DNA of 64,000 bases from Nocardia cyriacigeorgica (GTDB taxonomy: Bacteria > Actinomycetota > Actinomycetes > Mycobacteriales > Mycobacteriaceae): contig NZ_JAAGUY010000005.1 of NCBI RefSeq assembly GCF_010868145.1, positions 186,001 through 250,000 on the forward strand, read 5' to 3'. The position numbers and the translations under genes were made by a program. This document shows, one piece after another, positions 19,437 to 29,635 of the stretch. The notes under the pieces are model-generated. The model made no database searches, was not told where the DNA came from, and saw only the letters and a program-made list of their open reading frames with translations. Every line of letters begins with the position of its first letter. Position 1 is the first letter of the stretch.

Positions 19437-19796
19437 TTACTTGACGTCCAGCAGGTCGATGACGAAAACCAGGGTCTTACCGGAGAGCTTGTGGCCCGAA
19501 CCGACAGGGCCGTATGCCTGCTCCGGCGGGATGGTGAGCTGGCGGCGGCCGCCGACCTTCATCCCGGGAATGCCGTCCTGCCAGCCCTGGATCAGACCGC
19601 GCAGCGGGAAGATGAGCGACTCGCCGCGGTTCCACGACGAGTCGAACTCCTCGCCGGTCTCGAATTCGACGCCCACGTAGTGGACCTCGACGGTGCCACC
19701 GGGCACCGCCTCCGCGCCATCACCGACGGTGATGTCCTTGATGGCCAGCTCGGTGGGCGCGGGGCCCGCCTGGAATTCGATCTCCGGCTTGCTCAT
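19437..19796 (-). CDS. FKBP-type peptidyl-prolyl cis-trans isomerase
   Basis: A 119-residue single-domain FKBP that catalyses proline isomerisation during folding. Signature segments are VEVHYVG, FDSSWNRGE, FPLRGLIQGWQDGIPGMKVGGRR, IPPEQAYG and LVFVIDLLDV. No signal peptide is present, so it is cytoplasmic. The ATG at 19796 is favoured because AAGGGG lies at proper spacing; ATG 19802 would sit almost on top of that box. It lies 27 bases downstream of gltA on the same strand and is probably co-transcribed with it. Confidence 0.93.
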   Translation of the reverse strand: MSKPEIEFQAGPAPTELAIKDITVGDGAEAVPGGTVEVHYVGVEFETGEEFDSSWNRGESLIFPLRGLIQGWQDGIPGMKVGGRRQLTIPPEQAYGPVGSGHKLSGKTLVFVIDLLDVK

Positions 19797-19823
19797 TCGC
19801 ATATCCCCTTCGATATGTGTGTT

Positions 19824-21125
19824 CTAGCGGTTGGTGATCTGGTTGTAGTCGCGCGCACCGTAACCGGTGTAGATCTGGCGCGGACGGCCGATCTTCAGCG
19901 GCTCGCTGTGCATTTCCCGCCAGTGCGCGATCCAGCCGGGCAGCCGGCCCATGGCGAACAGCACGGTGAACATGCGGGTCGGGAAGCCCATCGCCTTGTA
20001 GATGACGCCGGTGTAGAAGTCGACGTTCGGGTACAGGCGACGCGAGACGAAGTAGTCGTCGGTGAGGGCCGCTTCTTCCAGCGCCTTGGCGATGTCGAAC
20101 AGTTCGTCGTCACCGCCGAGCTTGGCCAGGATGGCGTCGGCGTGCTTCTTGGCGATGGCGGCGCGCGGGTCGTAGTTGCGGTAGACGCGGTGCCCGAAGC
20201 CCATGAGCTTCACGCCGTCTTCCTTGTTCTTGACCTTGCGGATGAACTCCTTGACGTCGCCGCCCTGCGCCTTGATGTCGTCGAGCATCTCGAGCACGGC
20301 CTGGTTGGCGCCGCCGTGCAGCGGGCCCCACAGCGCGTTGATGCCACCGGAAACGGAGGTGAACAGGTTGGCGTCGGAGGAGCCGACCAGGCGCACGGTC
20401 GAGGTGGAGCAGTTCTGCTCGTGATCGGCGTGCAGGATCAGCAGCATGTCAAGTGCGGCGGCGATCTCCGGGTCGACCTCGTAGGGCTCGGCCGGGAAAC
20501 CGAAGGTCATCCGCAGGAAGTTCTCCACCAGGCTCAGCGAGTTGTCCGGGTAGAGGAACGGCTGGCCAACCGACTTCTTGTACGAGTACGCCGCGATGGT
20601 CGGCAGCTTGGCCAGCAGGCGGATGGTGGACAGCTCGACCTGCTCGGGGTCGCGCGGGTCCAGCGAGTCCTGGTAGTAGGCCGACAGCGCGTTCACCGCC
20701 GACGACAGCACCGGCATCGGGTGCGCGTTGCGGGGGAAGCCGTCGAAGAACCGCTTGAGGTCCTCGTGCAGCAGGGTGTGGCGGCGGATCTTGTCGGTGA
20801 ACGACTCCAGCTGCGCCTGCGTGGGTAGCTCACCGTAGATGAGCAGATAGCTGACCTCGATGAAGGTCGAGCGCTCGGCCAGCTGGTCGATCGGGTACCC
20901 GCGGTAGCGCAGGATGCCCGCTTCACCGTCGATGTAGGTGATGGCCGACTTGGTGGACGCGGTGTTGACGAAGCCGGGGTCGTAGGTCGTGTATCCCGTG
21001 CTCGCCAGCAGCTTGCCCAGATCGAGACCGTCATTGCCCTCGGAGGCGTCGGCGATCGTCATCGGGTATTCGCCGCCGGGGTACGTCAGCACCGGCTTGG
21101 CGTCGTTGATGTGGTTCTCGGGCAC
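19824..21125 (-). CDS. gltA: Citrate synthase (GltA2 type)
   Basis: A 433-residue hexameric-type citrate synthase condensing acetyl-CoA and oxaloacetate in the TCA cycle. The catalytic triad is present: H270 (GPLHGGAN), H312 (GFGHRVYRN) and D369 (NVDFYTG). The N-terminal beta region LDLGKLLASTGYTTYDPGF is typical of the bacterial type II enzyme. The GTG at 21125 follows AGAGGGA at suitable spacing. It is probably the main TCA enzyme; a second synthase (citA) lies 2.4 kb away. Confidence 0.95.
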   Translation of the reverse strand: MPENHINDAKPVLTYPGGEYPMTIADASEGNDGLDLGKLLASTGYTTYDPGFVNTASTKSAITYIDGEAGILRYRGYPIDQLAERSTFIEVSYLLIYGELPTQAQLESFTDKIRRHTLLHEDLKRFFDGFPRNAHPMPVLSSAVNALSAYYQDSLDPRDPEQVELSTIRLLAKLPTIAAYSYKKSVGQPFLYPDNSLSLVENFLRMTFGFPAEPYEVDPEIAAALDMLLILHADHEQNCSTSTVRLVGSSDANLFTSVSGGINALWGPLHGGANQAVLEMLDDIKAQGGDVKEFIRKVKNKEDGVKLMGFGHRVYRNYDPRAAIAKKHADAILAKLGGDDELFDIAKALEEAALTDDYFVSRRLYPNVDFYTGVIYKAMGFPTRMFTVLFAMGRLPGWIAHWREMHSEPLKIGRPRQIYTGYGARDYNQITNR

Positions 21126-21283
21126 GGAAGGATCCCTCTCAGGCTATGACCGTCGGCACCGGGTGCGGTCGGCACGGCGGTGCGCTTGACCATGACGCTA
21201 GTCGCTGCTTCGCTGGGCTCGGGCAGGAGGGTGCCCACCGCACGATCTCACAAACGTACGCAACGACGGTGAGGTCCGGGTAC

Positions 21284-22567
21284 TCATACATGTACCGGTT
21301 CGGCCTCTGACCGGCCCACGCGGTATCGAACGAAGGCCGGGAAGGCCAGTGCCGCGACCACCACACCGACCACGACCAGCACCCCTCCGCCCGCGGCGGC
21401 GACGGCGGTACCCAGGCTCGCTGCGGCAAAACCGTGCGCAACATCACCGATCCTGGGCCCACCTGCGACCACGACGATGAACACACCCTGCAGCCTGCCA
21501 CGCATTTCGTCGGTCGCCACGGTCTGCAACATGGTCATTCGCAGCGCGGCCGAGACCATGTCCACCGCCCCGCCGAACGCCGAACAGGCCAGCGCGATCC
21601 ACAGCCCGGCGGCGACACCGAGACCGTGTCCGGTGAACCCGACCGCGACCCCGAATCCGACCATGGCCAGCCCCCACAGCGCGATGCACACGATCACCGC
21701 GAGCCCCTGCCGTCGCACCCGGGGAATCCAGCCGGAGAACACTCCGCCGAGCACCGCGCCGACGGACATGGACGCGAACAGCAACCCGAGGGCCACCCCA
21801 CCGGTGGCCGGATCACCGAAGGTCTCATGCGCGATCTGCGGGAACAGTGCCCGCGGCATGCCGAACACCATGGCGATGATGTCGACGGCGAAGGAGGCGA
21901 GCAGGATCCGCTGGGTGGCCAGATAGGCGAAGCCGTCGAACACGGTGCGCAGGCCCGCTCGGCGCACCGAACCGGTCGGCGGCAGCGAGGGTAGCCGCCA
22001 TACCGCCCACAGCGTGACCAGCAGCGCGATGGCGTCGATGAGGTACAGCGTGGACAGGCCGATCAGCGGGATGAGTGCGCCTGCGAGCACCGGCCCGGCG
22101 ATGGCACCGAACTGGGTCACTGTCATAGAGAGCGAATTGGCCGCGGCGAGTTGGCTTTCCGGCAGGAGCCTGGGGATGGTCGCGCTGCGGGTGGGCTGAT
22201 TGACCGCGAAGAAGGCCTGTTGCACCGCGAACAGGCCGAGCACCACCCAGACGTTGCCCGTCCCGGCGGCGGCCTGGAACCAGAAGGCGAGCGCGGTCAG
22301 GCCGGTGCCGGCGTTGGTGATCAGCATCAGCGTGCGCCGGTCCATCACATCGGCGAGCGCACCACCCCACAGACCGAACACGATGAGCGGTACCAGCCCG
22401 AACAGGCCGGCCAGGCCGACATAGCCGGAGCTGCCGGTGAGCTGGAAGATCTGGGTCGGGACGGCGACCACCGAGAGTTGCGCGCCGATGGTGGTGACGA
22501 TGCCGGAGGTCCACAGCCTGCGATAGTTCGGATCGCGCAGCGGCCTGGTGTCGGCGAGCAGTCTCAC
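21284..22567 (-). CDS. Major facilitator superfamily exporter (EntS-like group)
   Basis: A 427-residue integral membrane protein with about 12 hydrophobic helices. The loop motif GGALADVMDRRTLML after TM2 and the repeat RMTMLQTVATDEMRGRLQGVF in the second half are typical of the MFS_3/EntS drug- or siderophore-export group. The GTG at 22567 lies 7 nt after TAATCT. It ends 158 bases before gltA. Substrate unknown; a drug or small metabolite is likely. Confidence 0.85.
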   Translation of the reverse strand: MRLLADTRPLRDPNYRRLWTSGIVTTIGAQLSVVAVPTQIFQLTGSSGYVGLAGLFGLVPLIVFGLWGGALADVMDRRTLMLITNAGTGLTALAFWFQAAAGTGNVWVVLGLFAVQQAFFAVNQPTRSATIPRLLPESQLAAANSLSMTVTQFGAIAGPVLAGALIPLIGLSTLYLIDAIALLVTLWAVWRLPSLPPTGSVRRAGLRTVFDGFAYLATQRILLASFAVDIIAMVFGMPRALFPQIAHETFGDPATGGVALGLLFASMSVGAVLGGVFSGWIPRVRRQGLAVIVCIALWGLAMVGFGVAVGFTGHGLGVAAGLWIALACSAFGGAVDMVSAALRMTMLQTVATDEMRGRLQGVFIVVVAGGPRIGDVAHGFAAASLGTAVAAAGGGVLVVVGVVVAALAFPAFVRYRVGRSEAEPVHV

Positions 22568-22574
22568 CAGCCGC

Positions 22575-22580
22575 AGATTA
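22575..22580 (-). promoter_or_regulatory. -10 element (TAATCT) of the MFS gene, leaderless
   Basis: Reading the minus strand, TAATCT ends 7 nt before the GTG at 22567. Confidence 0.5.
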
Positions 22581-22646
22581 TTCGACCGTGGCCTGTTCGA
22601 TCCAGACCTTATTCATCACATCATTGGATGCATTATCTCGGCGAGG

Positions 22647-23366
22647 TCAGGGCTGCAGGCGCTGGACGGTCATGGTGTCGCCCTCGATGTCCACCCGGAT
22701 GCGGTTGTGCAACCGCCCCTGCCGCCCCTGCCAGAACTCGACCTCGTCGGGACGCAGCAGATAGCCACCCCAGTGCGGCGGCACCGGAATCTGATCGACG
22801 CCTGCGAACCGCTCGGTGGCCTCGGCCAACGTGCGATCGAGTTCGGCGCGCGAGGCGATCGGCCTCGACTGATGTGAGGCCCACGCACTGAGCTGGGAAT
22901 CGCGCGGCCGGGACCGCCAGTAGACGGCGGTGGCCTCGGCCGAGACCCGCTGCACCGGTCCGCGCACATGCACCTGCCTGCCCAGTGCGGGCCAGACGAA
23001 GGTCGCCGCCGCGAACGGAACCGAGGCCAACTGGGTGCCCTTGGCCGAGTCGTAGTTCGTGTAGAACGTCACACCGTCGGGCGAGAGTCCTTTACACAGG
23101 ACGGTCCGCGCGACCGGCCGCGGCGTGCCGTCGGCGGTCAGCGCCACGGTGGCGAGCACCATGGCGTTCGGTTCGGCGATTCCGACGGCAGTCGCCTGCT
23201 CGATCCAGTGCCGTAGCAACGGTTCCCAGCCGCCGGCCAGCCAGTTCTCGTCGAGGTCCGCATCGCGCGCGCCGGTACCGGGCGCGCCCTCACTGTCGAA
23301 AGGGCCTGCGCCGTACTCGACGCGCATGGCGGCGAGATCCGGGTAGGAATTGTCCAGGTCACGCAT
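22647..23366 (-). CDS. pdxH: Pyridoxamine 5'-phosphate oxidase PdxH
   Basis: A 239-residue FMN enzyme converting pyridoxine- or pyridoxamine-5'-phosphate to PLP, using oxygen. Family signatures: [30 protein letters not shown] (substrate and FMN site), [30 protein letters not shown], and the C-terminal [20 protein letters not shown]. Length is slightly above the usual 210-220 because of the N-terminus. The ATG at 23366 has TAACGT 7 nt upstream. It is divergent from citA. The PLP it makes is needed by SerC, DapC and the PLP enzyme at 31612 in this window. Confidence 0.95.
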   Translation of the reverse strand: MRDLDNSYPDLAAMRVEYGAGPFDSEGAPGTGARDADLDENWLAGGWEPLLRHWIEQATAVGIAEPNAMVLATVALTADGTPRPVARTVLCKGLSPDGVTFYTNYDSAKGTQLASVPFAAATFVWPALGRQVHVRGPVQRVSAEATAVYWRSRPRDSQLSAWASHQSRPIASRAELDRTLAEATERFAGVDQIPVPPHWGGYLLRPDEVEFWQGRQGRLHNRIRVDIEGDTMTVQRLQP

Positions 23367-23373
23367 GGGGCAG

Positions 23374-23379
23374 ACGTTA
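23374..23379 (-). promoter_or_regulatory. -10 element (TAACGT) of pdxH, leaderless
   Basis: On the minus strand TAACGT is followed by 7 nt and the ATG at 23366. Confidence 0.5.
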
Positions 23380-23477
23380 CTCCGCAGTAGCTAGGGGCTA
23401 AGGTTTGTTGATCGGCATGTGCCGCGACCACCGTGCACCGCGAGCCATGCGACCCGACGTGCAAGGAGAGTCACTAC

Positions 23478-24605
23478 ATGACTACCAGCCCCGCGGTTCC
23501 CCCGGATTTCGTCAGCGGTCTCGAGGGCGTCGTCGCGTTCACCACCGATATCGCCGAACCCGACAAGGACGGCGGCGCACTGCGATACCGCGGGGTGGAT
23601 ATCGAAGATCTGGTCGCCAACCGGGTGACCTTCGGTGATGCCTGGGCGCTGCTGGTCGACGGTGAATTCGGCCACGGCCTGCCGCCCGCCGAACCGTTCC
23701 CCCTGCCGGTGCACACCGGTGACGTCCGGGTCGACGTGCAGGCCGGCCTCGCCATGCTCGCCCCGATCTGGGGCTATGAGCCACTGCTCGACATCGACGA
23801 CGCCACCGCGCGGGAAAACCTGGCACGCGCCTCGGTGATGGCACTGTCCTACGTTGCGCAGTCCGCGCGCGGCATCTACCAGCCCGCGGTCCCGCAGCGG
23901 AAGATCGACGAGTGCACCACCGTCACCGAGCGGTTCATGACCCGCTGGAAGGGTGACCCCGATCCCCGGCACACCGAGGCCATCGACGCCTACTGGGTTT
24001 CGGCCGCCGAACACGGTATGAACGCCTCCACCTTCACCGCCAGGGTGATCGCCTCCACCGGCGCGGACGTGGCCGCGTCGCTGTCGGGCGCGATCGGCGC
24101 GATGTCGGGTCCGCTGCACGGTGGCGCCCCGGCGCGCGTGCTGCCGATGATCGAAGAGGTCGAGCGCACCGGCGATGCCCGCGCGCTGGTCAAGGGCATT
24201 CTGGACCGCAAGGAAAAACTGATGGGCTTCGGGCACCGGGTCTACCGGGCCGAGGACCCGCGCGCCCGCGTGCTGCGCAGCACCGCCCAGCGCCTGGCCG
24301 CACCGCGCTTCGAGGTGGCGGCCGCGTTGGAGCAGGCCGCGCTCGCCGAACTGCGTGAGCGTCGCCCGGACCGGGCCATCGAGACCAATGTCGAGTTCTG
24401 GGCGGCGGTCATCCTCGACTTCGCCGAGGTACCCGCGCACATGATGCCCGCCATGTTCACCTGTGGCCGGACCGCGGGCTGGTGCGCGCACATCCTGGAA
24501 CAGAAGCGGCTCGGCAAGCTGGTGCGCCCGGCCGCCATCTACACCGGCCCCGGACCGCGCAAGCCCGACGAGGTCGCGGGCTGGTCGGTCATCTCGCACA
24601 GCTGA
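23478..24605 (+). CDS. citA: Citrate synthase-family enzyme CitA
   Basis: A 375-residue second citrate synthase, shorter than GltA. It has H214 (GPLHGGAP) and H253 (MGFGHRVYRAED), but the third catalytic position, normally Asp, is E306 in NVEFWAAV. Mycobacterial CitA occupies the same neighbourhood beside serC and sepH. The substitution may alter substrate preference towards 2-methylcitrate-type reactions or lower the rate; the sequence cannot decide. AAGGAG 8 nt before the ATG at 23478 fixes the start; the in-frame stretch from 23433 is upstream leader. Confidence 0.87.
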   Translation: MTTSPAVPPDFVSGLEGVVAFTTDIAEPDKDGGALRYRGVDIEDLVANRVTFGDAWALLVDGEFGHGLPPAEPFPLPVHTGDVRVDVQAGLAMLAPIWGYEPLLDIDDATARENLARASVMALSYVAQSARGIYQPAVPQRKIDECTTVTERFMTRWKGDPDPRHTEAIDAYWVSAAEHGMNASTFTARVIASTGADVAASLSGAIGAMSGPLHGGAPARVLPMIEEVERTGDARALVKGILDRKEKLMGFGHRVYRAEDPRARVLRSTAQRLAAPRFEVAAALEQAALAELRERRPDRAIETNVEFWAAVILDFAEVPAHMMPAMFTCGRTAGWCAHILEQKRLGKLVRPAAIYTGPGPRKPDEVAGWSVISHS

Positions 24606-24615
24606 GTCCACCGGG

Positions 24616-25404
24616 CTACCGCTCCCCCAGCGAGGCAGCCCAATCGACGGCGACCGATTCACCGCGATCGACGGTGAAGAACGCCACTTCGAGTCGTTTA
24701 CCGAGGTCGACGAGGCCTATCGCGGCCAACGGCACCGGCTGCACCAACCGCACCCGCCACGGCGACGGCTCGTCCCATGCGTGTAGTTCGAGGTCGAGCC
24801 GCAGGACCGGATCGTCACGGCCGGAATAGTCGGCGGCCATGGGTGTGGCGGCCAGGACCGTCGCCTCGGCGCGACGGCCGTCGGACAGGATTTTGGCGAT
24901 CCCTACCCGGCCGGGGTCGGCATCGTCGGAGACATGCAGCACCACGCGCTCGCGGTCGCCCGGGTCGACCCGGCAGAAGATGACGTCACCCGGCCGCATC
25001 CGGTCCAGATCCGCCTCCCGCACGCGCTGACGCACCCTGGTCTCGTAGGGCAGCTCGCCGTCGAGCTGCACCCGCACCCAGAACACGTGCCCGGCTTCCC
25101 TGCGACGCGGGCGCACGCCGAGCACTGTGGCGGTGCCGTGCGCACCGCGCAACAACAGCTCGCGGCGTGCCGACCCCGATAGGGCGCCCCCCTGTGAGCC
25201 GATGCGCCACCGCAGCCGCGGCCGCAGACTCGACAGCGCCAACCCGACGCCGAGCAGCCACAGGCCGATTCCCGAACGTCGCGCACCCGCGATCGTCGTC
25301 ACCGCCCGCGGCCTGCTCCGCCGATCCCGCCGCGCGGCCCGCGACAACCGCAGGCCATATCTGGTGTGCGACCGCCGCCCGGAGTTTGCCGACAGCATGC
25401 TCAT
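24616..25404 (-). CDS. Hypothetical protein with a short membrane-proximal segment
   Basis: A 262-residue protein not recognised. The first 40 residues are strongly basic (RYGLRLSRAARRDRRSRPR). One hydrophobic helix follows (SGIGLWLLGVGLALSSL, about residues 44-60). After it comes a beta-rich soluble region with two similar blocks, ATVLGVRPRRREAGHVFWVRVQLDG and ATVLAATPMAADYSGRDDPVLRLDLELH. These look like two copies of a small beta domain, perhaps of the DUF3592 sort. The positive-inside rule places the C-terminal region outside the membrane. It is convergent with citA and divergent from serC. Function unknown. Confidence 0.65.
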   Translation of the reverse strand: MSMLSANSGRRSHTRYGLRLSRAARRDRRSRPRAVTTIAGARRSGIGLWLLGVGLALSSLRPRLRWRIGSQGGALSGSARRELLLRGAHGTATVLGVRPRRREAGHVFWVRVQLDGELPYETRVRQRVREADLDRMRPGDVIFCRVDPGDRERVVLHVSDDADPGRVGIAKILSDGRRAEATVLAATPMAADYSGRDDPVLRLDLELHAWDEPSPWRVRLVQPVPLAAIGLVDLGKRLEVAFFTVDRGESVAVDWAASLGER

Positions 25405-25419
25405 GAGGGTTCAGGTTAG

Positions 25420-26592
<1,173 letters not shown>

Positions 26593-26607
26593 GCCGTCGA
26601 AACCAGC

Positions 26608-26648
26608 GAGAACCCGCCGCGCCGACCGCGTGGCGGGTTCTCTTTTGT
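26608..26648 (+). terminator. Rho-independent terminator after serC
   Basis: An 11-bp perfect stem GAGAACCCGCC / GGCGGGTTCTC (26608-26618 with 26632-26642), followed by TTTTGT. Confidence 0.9.
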
Positions 26649-26815
26649 CAAGCGGGGGAAACTGCTTGGTTCGCAACGGAATAGAGCAGATTAGCCGTGC
26701 GCGGCGCGATAGGGGTAGATTTCGATGCCGCGTGTCTTGCGGCGGGATTTACAGAAGTGCACTACTGTTCCAGAACGTGGGCGGTGTCGCGAGCCGACGC
26801 GATAAGGAGGTAACG

Positions 26816-27943
26816 GTGCGTGAACTTCGAGTGATCGGTGTGACGCCCGATTCCGCCCATATCGTCTGTGTGGACACCGAAAGCGGCCAGAAATTCCGGC
26901 TTCCCGCCGATGACAAACTGCGTGCCGCCGCCCGCGGAGACCTTGCCCGATTCGGCCAGATCGAGATCGAAATGGAAGCGACTATGCGACCACGCGATAT
27001 CCAGGCCCGTATCCGAGCCGGTGCCTCCGTAGCCCAGGTCACCGACGAATCCGGCATGCCCGCCAGCCGGGTAGAACGTTTCGCCTACCCGGTCCTGCTG
27101 GAACGGGCCCGTGCCGCCGAACTGGCGCAGAAGGCCCATCCGGTACGGCCCGACGGCCCCGCGGTGGAAATTCTCATCGATGTCGTCACCGCCGCGTTCA
27201 CCGCGCGCGGGCACACCTTGGAAAATGCCGAATGGGATGCATGGAAAGACGAGAAGGGTTTCTGGGTCGCCCAGCTGCAGTGGCAGAACGGACGTTCGGA
27301 GATCGCCGCGCATTGGCGGTACCAGCCGGACGCGCACGGTGGCACGGTCTCCCCGCTCGATGATCCGGCCGCCGATCTGATCGATCCCGATTTCGGACGC
27401 GCGCTGCGTGGTCTGGCCACGATCCTTCCGGAGGAGCCGGAGGCACCTGCGCCGGTCGAACCGCCCGCCGAGCCGAGGCAGCCGCGCGAAACCGCCGCCC
27501 TCCCGCAGAATCAGCCTGCGCTCGAACAGTTCTACGAGCAGCGCGCGGTCGCCGCGGGCGGCACCACCGCACTACCCGCCGCGGGGACAACGGGCCCGAT
27601 TCCGGCGGCCGGTGGTTCGGCAACCAGCGCCGCGGCCACCGGACCAAAGGCGCCGACCGCGGGTGGGCGTGTCGAGGCCGAGCCCGCCGCGCGCACCGAC
27701 GTCGACACCAGAGCCGAATCCAACGGCCGCGCCGAGCCCGCCGCTGACAGTAACCCTGCCGAAGCACCCGAGGTCCTGACTGCGACAACGGAATCGGCCG
27801 AGCCCGAAGCCAAGAACGCCGTCGAGGACGCCAAGGCGGGTAACGGCAAGGCTGCCGCCAAGCCCGCCCGCACCAAGCGCGGTAAGGCGCCCATGCCGTC
27901 GTGGGAAGACGTGTTGCTCGGAGTTCGCAGCTCCGGTCACTGA
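26816..27943 (+). CDS. sepH: Cell-division protein SepH
   Basis: A 375-residue actinobacterial divisome protein (DUF3071) that stimulates FtsZ assembly. The N-terminal domain RELRVIGVTPDSAHIVCVDTESGQKFRLP leads into a helix-turn-helix-like segment, MRPRDIQARIRAGASVAQVTDESGMPASRVERFAYPV. A long disordered region rich in A, P and E follows, and the chain ends in the conserved motif KRGKAPMPSWEDVLLGVRSSG. The GTG at 26816 is fixed by an ideal AAGGAGG; the open frame from 26630 crosses the serC terminator and is spurious. Confidence 0.95.
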   Translation: MRELRVIGVTPDSAHIVCVDTESGQKFRLPADDKLRAAARGDLARFGQIEIEMEATMRPRDIQARIRAGASVAQVTDESGMPASRVERFAYPVLLERARAAELAQKAHPVRPDGPAVEILIDVVTAAFTARGHTLENAEWDAWKDEKGFWVAQLQWQNGRSEIAAHWRYQPDAHGGTVSPLDDPAADLIDPDFGRALRGLATILPEEPEAPAPVEPPAEPRQPRETAALPQNQPALEQFYEQRAVAAGGTTALPAAGTTGPIPAAGGSATSAAATGPKAPTAGGRVEAEPAARTDVDTRAESNGRAEPAADSNPAEAPEVLTATTESAEPEAKNAVEDAKAGNGKAAAKPARTKRGKAPMPSWEDVLLGVRSSGH

Positions 27944-27984
27944 GCCCGCGTCGGCGCAGGTACGCCGATGTCGTAACGGGCAAA

Positions 27985-28022
27985 GCCGCAGCATTGTGCG
28001 GCGGGGGCGGGTAGATTTTTCG
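27985..28022 (+). terminator. Possible terminator after sepH
   Basis: A 6-bp stem GCCGCA / TGCGGC with a 6-nt loop (27985-28002), then a G-rich stretch and TTTTT at 28016-28020. The distance between stem and T-run makes this weak. Confidence 0.3.
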
Positions 28023-28131
28023 GTGTGTTGTCGACTGCGGTCGGCGAGGGCATGCACGGAACGCGTTCGGCGCACCGTGCGTTGCCCGAAGTTCGCGGAG
28101 CTCTTTCGTGCAACTCGGGAGGTGCCGAAAA

Positions 28132-28878
28132 ATGCTGTCCAAGGCTTCGTCACTCTGGTACGTCGACGCACCCGATCCGGCGGCGGTGCTGCAGGAGGAT
28201 CACGCATCCGATCCCGAGGCCGCACGAGCGCTGGCCGAACAGCTGCACCCCGACAGCGACGTGGTGCCGATCATGGTCGGCACGCTCGGCGGCTGCGCCG
28301 GGCCCGACGCCGACGAGGTATACATCGGCTGCTATCCCGGTGTCACCGTGGTGTGTTCGCCACAGATGGCACGGGTGCGCCCGACCGCGTTGCCAACGCC
28401 GCTGATCCGGCCGCTGGCTTCCGAGCACACCTATCTGATCGCCTTCGACACCGCGCACCGCTGGGGTTCGTTCGCGCATTGGGAGCGTGGCGAATTCCGG
28501 CGCGCATTCAGCGCCAACCGAGTGAACATCCTCGAAGACGAGGGCTTGCCGCTGGTGTGGGAGCGTACTTATTGGGCGGGTGAGCATCCGGTCCGATTGC
28601 AGGTGGGCGATTTGCCCGACCCGCAGATTCTGCCGTTCGATCCCCCCGATTTCGCCGATGCGGCCAATAGCGAATGGCTCGGATTCCATTACCGCGCACC
28701 GGCCGCCGACGGCGCACTGCTGCCCGGCGATATCTCGGTATGCGGTTTCACGCTGTACCCCAAGGGACAAGCACCCGATCCCGCGACGCTGATCGCCGAG
28801 AGCCGGCCGCATCTCGCGAACGGTAAACCCCGTCGCGGACTACTGTCATGGTTGCGCCGTGGGGATCCGGTGGGGTGA
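28132..28878 (+). CDS. Conserved actinobacterial protein of unknown function (DUF6928-like)
   Basis: A 248-residue soluble protein with no signal or membrane segment. It begins MLSKASSLWYVDAPDPAAVLQ and contains VEVYIGCYPGV-type beta strands, HTYLIAFDTAHRWGSFAHWERGEFRRAFSAN and GFTLYPKGQAPDP. I recall this as a DUF6928-type family but cannot confirm it. GGGAGG lies 9 nt before the ATG at 28132. It is convergent with the alpha/beta hydrolase. Function unknown. Confidence 0.7.
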   Translation: MLSKASSLWYVDAPDPAAVLQEDHASDPEAARALAEQLHPDSDVVPIMVGTLGGCAGPDADEVYIGCYPGVTVVCSPQMARVRPTALPTPLIRPLASEHTYLIAFDTAHRWGSFAHWERGEFRRAFSANRVNILEDEGLPLVWERTYWAGEHPVRLQVGDLPDPQILPFDPPDFADAANSEWLGFHYRAPAADGALLPGDISVCGFTLYPKGQAPDPATLIAESRPHLANGKPRRGLLSWLRRGDPVG

Positions 28879-28889
28879 GGTCACGGCAC

Positions 28890-29597
28890 TCAGCGGGCCG
28901 GACGGTGCAGCCAGCGGCGTAGTGCTTCGGTCACCTGCTCAGGGCATTGCTCCATGAGGAAGTGGTCAGCATTGATGCGCACGAGCTCGGCGCCGTCGAT
29001 ATCGCGGGCGAGCTGCTCGGCGGTGGTGATCGGAATGGCTGGGTCGCGGACGCCCCAGATGATGGTGGTCGGGCAGGTGATCTCGGCCAGCCGCACCGCC
29101 AGTTCCGGCCGCTCACGCACCTGGTAGCCCGCCCAGAAATGGGCGTACCAGCGACGTCCCTCCGGTGTGCGGAGCATCTGCAGGTAGCGGTCGAGACGAG
29201 CGGAATCGAAGGTGCCGTTGCGCAGATAGCCTGCCATCCCCCAGCGGTGCACCCAGTAGATCGGTGCGGCGGCGAGCAGCGGCCGGGTGACTCGGTGCCG
29301 CGCGGCCACGGTGAACATCCCGAACAGGAGGTAGTACGGCGGGATGAAGGTGCGGTGCGCGCGCGGATTGAAGAGTGCGAAGCGACGGACCCGCTCGGGA
29401 TACCGCTGGACGAATCCGAGCCCGAGGAAGCCGCCGTAGTCGTGGCAGGCCAGATGGCTTTCCGGCCAACCGTGCAGCAGCACCAGCGGATCACCGGTCC
29501 CGGCTTCGGCGTAGTGGAGCCCGGCACCGTCCACGGTGATGTCTCGCAGGGCGATCGGGGATGGGCTCGTCACGGGTTCGATTCGGTCGGTGGTCAT
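28890..29597 (-). CDS. Alpha/beta hydrolase (epoxide hydrolase/dehalogenase type) with an internal deletion
   Basis: A 235-residue alpha/beta hydrolase. Most of the fold is intact: the HGWP oxyanion motif at 42-45, nucleophile D53 in CHDYGGF, an acid-like GVRDPAIPI near residue 195 and the catalytic-type histidine in NADHFLMEQCPEQV. HGWPES (42-47) runs directly into HLACHDYGG (48-56), whereas family members have about 55-60 residues between these motifs. The missing piece would include a central strand and the helix before the nucleophile elbow, so the protein is probably misfolded or inactive although the frame stays open. The ATG at 29597 has AGGAGG. It is divergent from an AraC regulator. 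Confidence 0.75.
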   Translation of the reverse strand: MTTDRIEPVTSPSPIALRDITVDGAGLHYAEAGTGDPLVLLHGWPESHLACHDYGGFLGLGFVQRYPERVRRFALFNPRAHRTFIPPYYLLFGMFTVAARHRVTRPLLAAAPIYWVHRWGMAGYLRNGTFDSARLDRYLQMLRTPEGRRWYAHFWAGYQVRERPELAVRLAEITCPTTIIWGVRDPAIPITTAEQLARDIDGAELVRINADHFLMEQCPEQVTEALRRWLHRPAR

Positions 29598-29622
29598 CGT
29601 CGCCTCCTGTTGGTTGTCCCGG

Positions 29623-29628
29623 TATCGT
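29623..29628 (+). promoter_or_regulatory. -10 element (TATCGT) of the AraC gene, leaderless
   Basis: TATCGT lies 7 nt before the ATG at 29636, within the 38-bp gap shared with the divergent hydrolase gene. Confidence 0.5.
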
Positions 29629-29635
29629 CGCGCCC

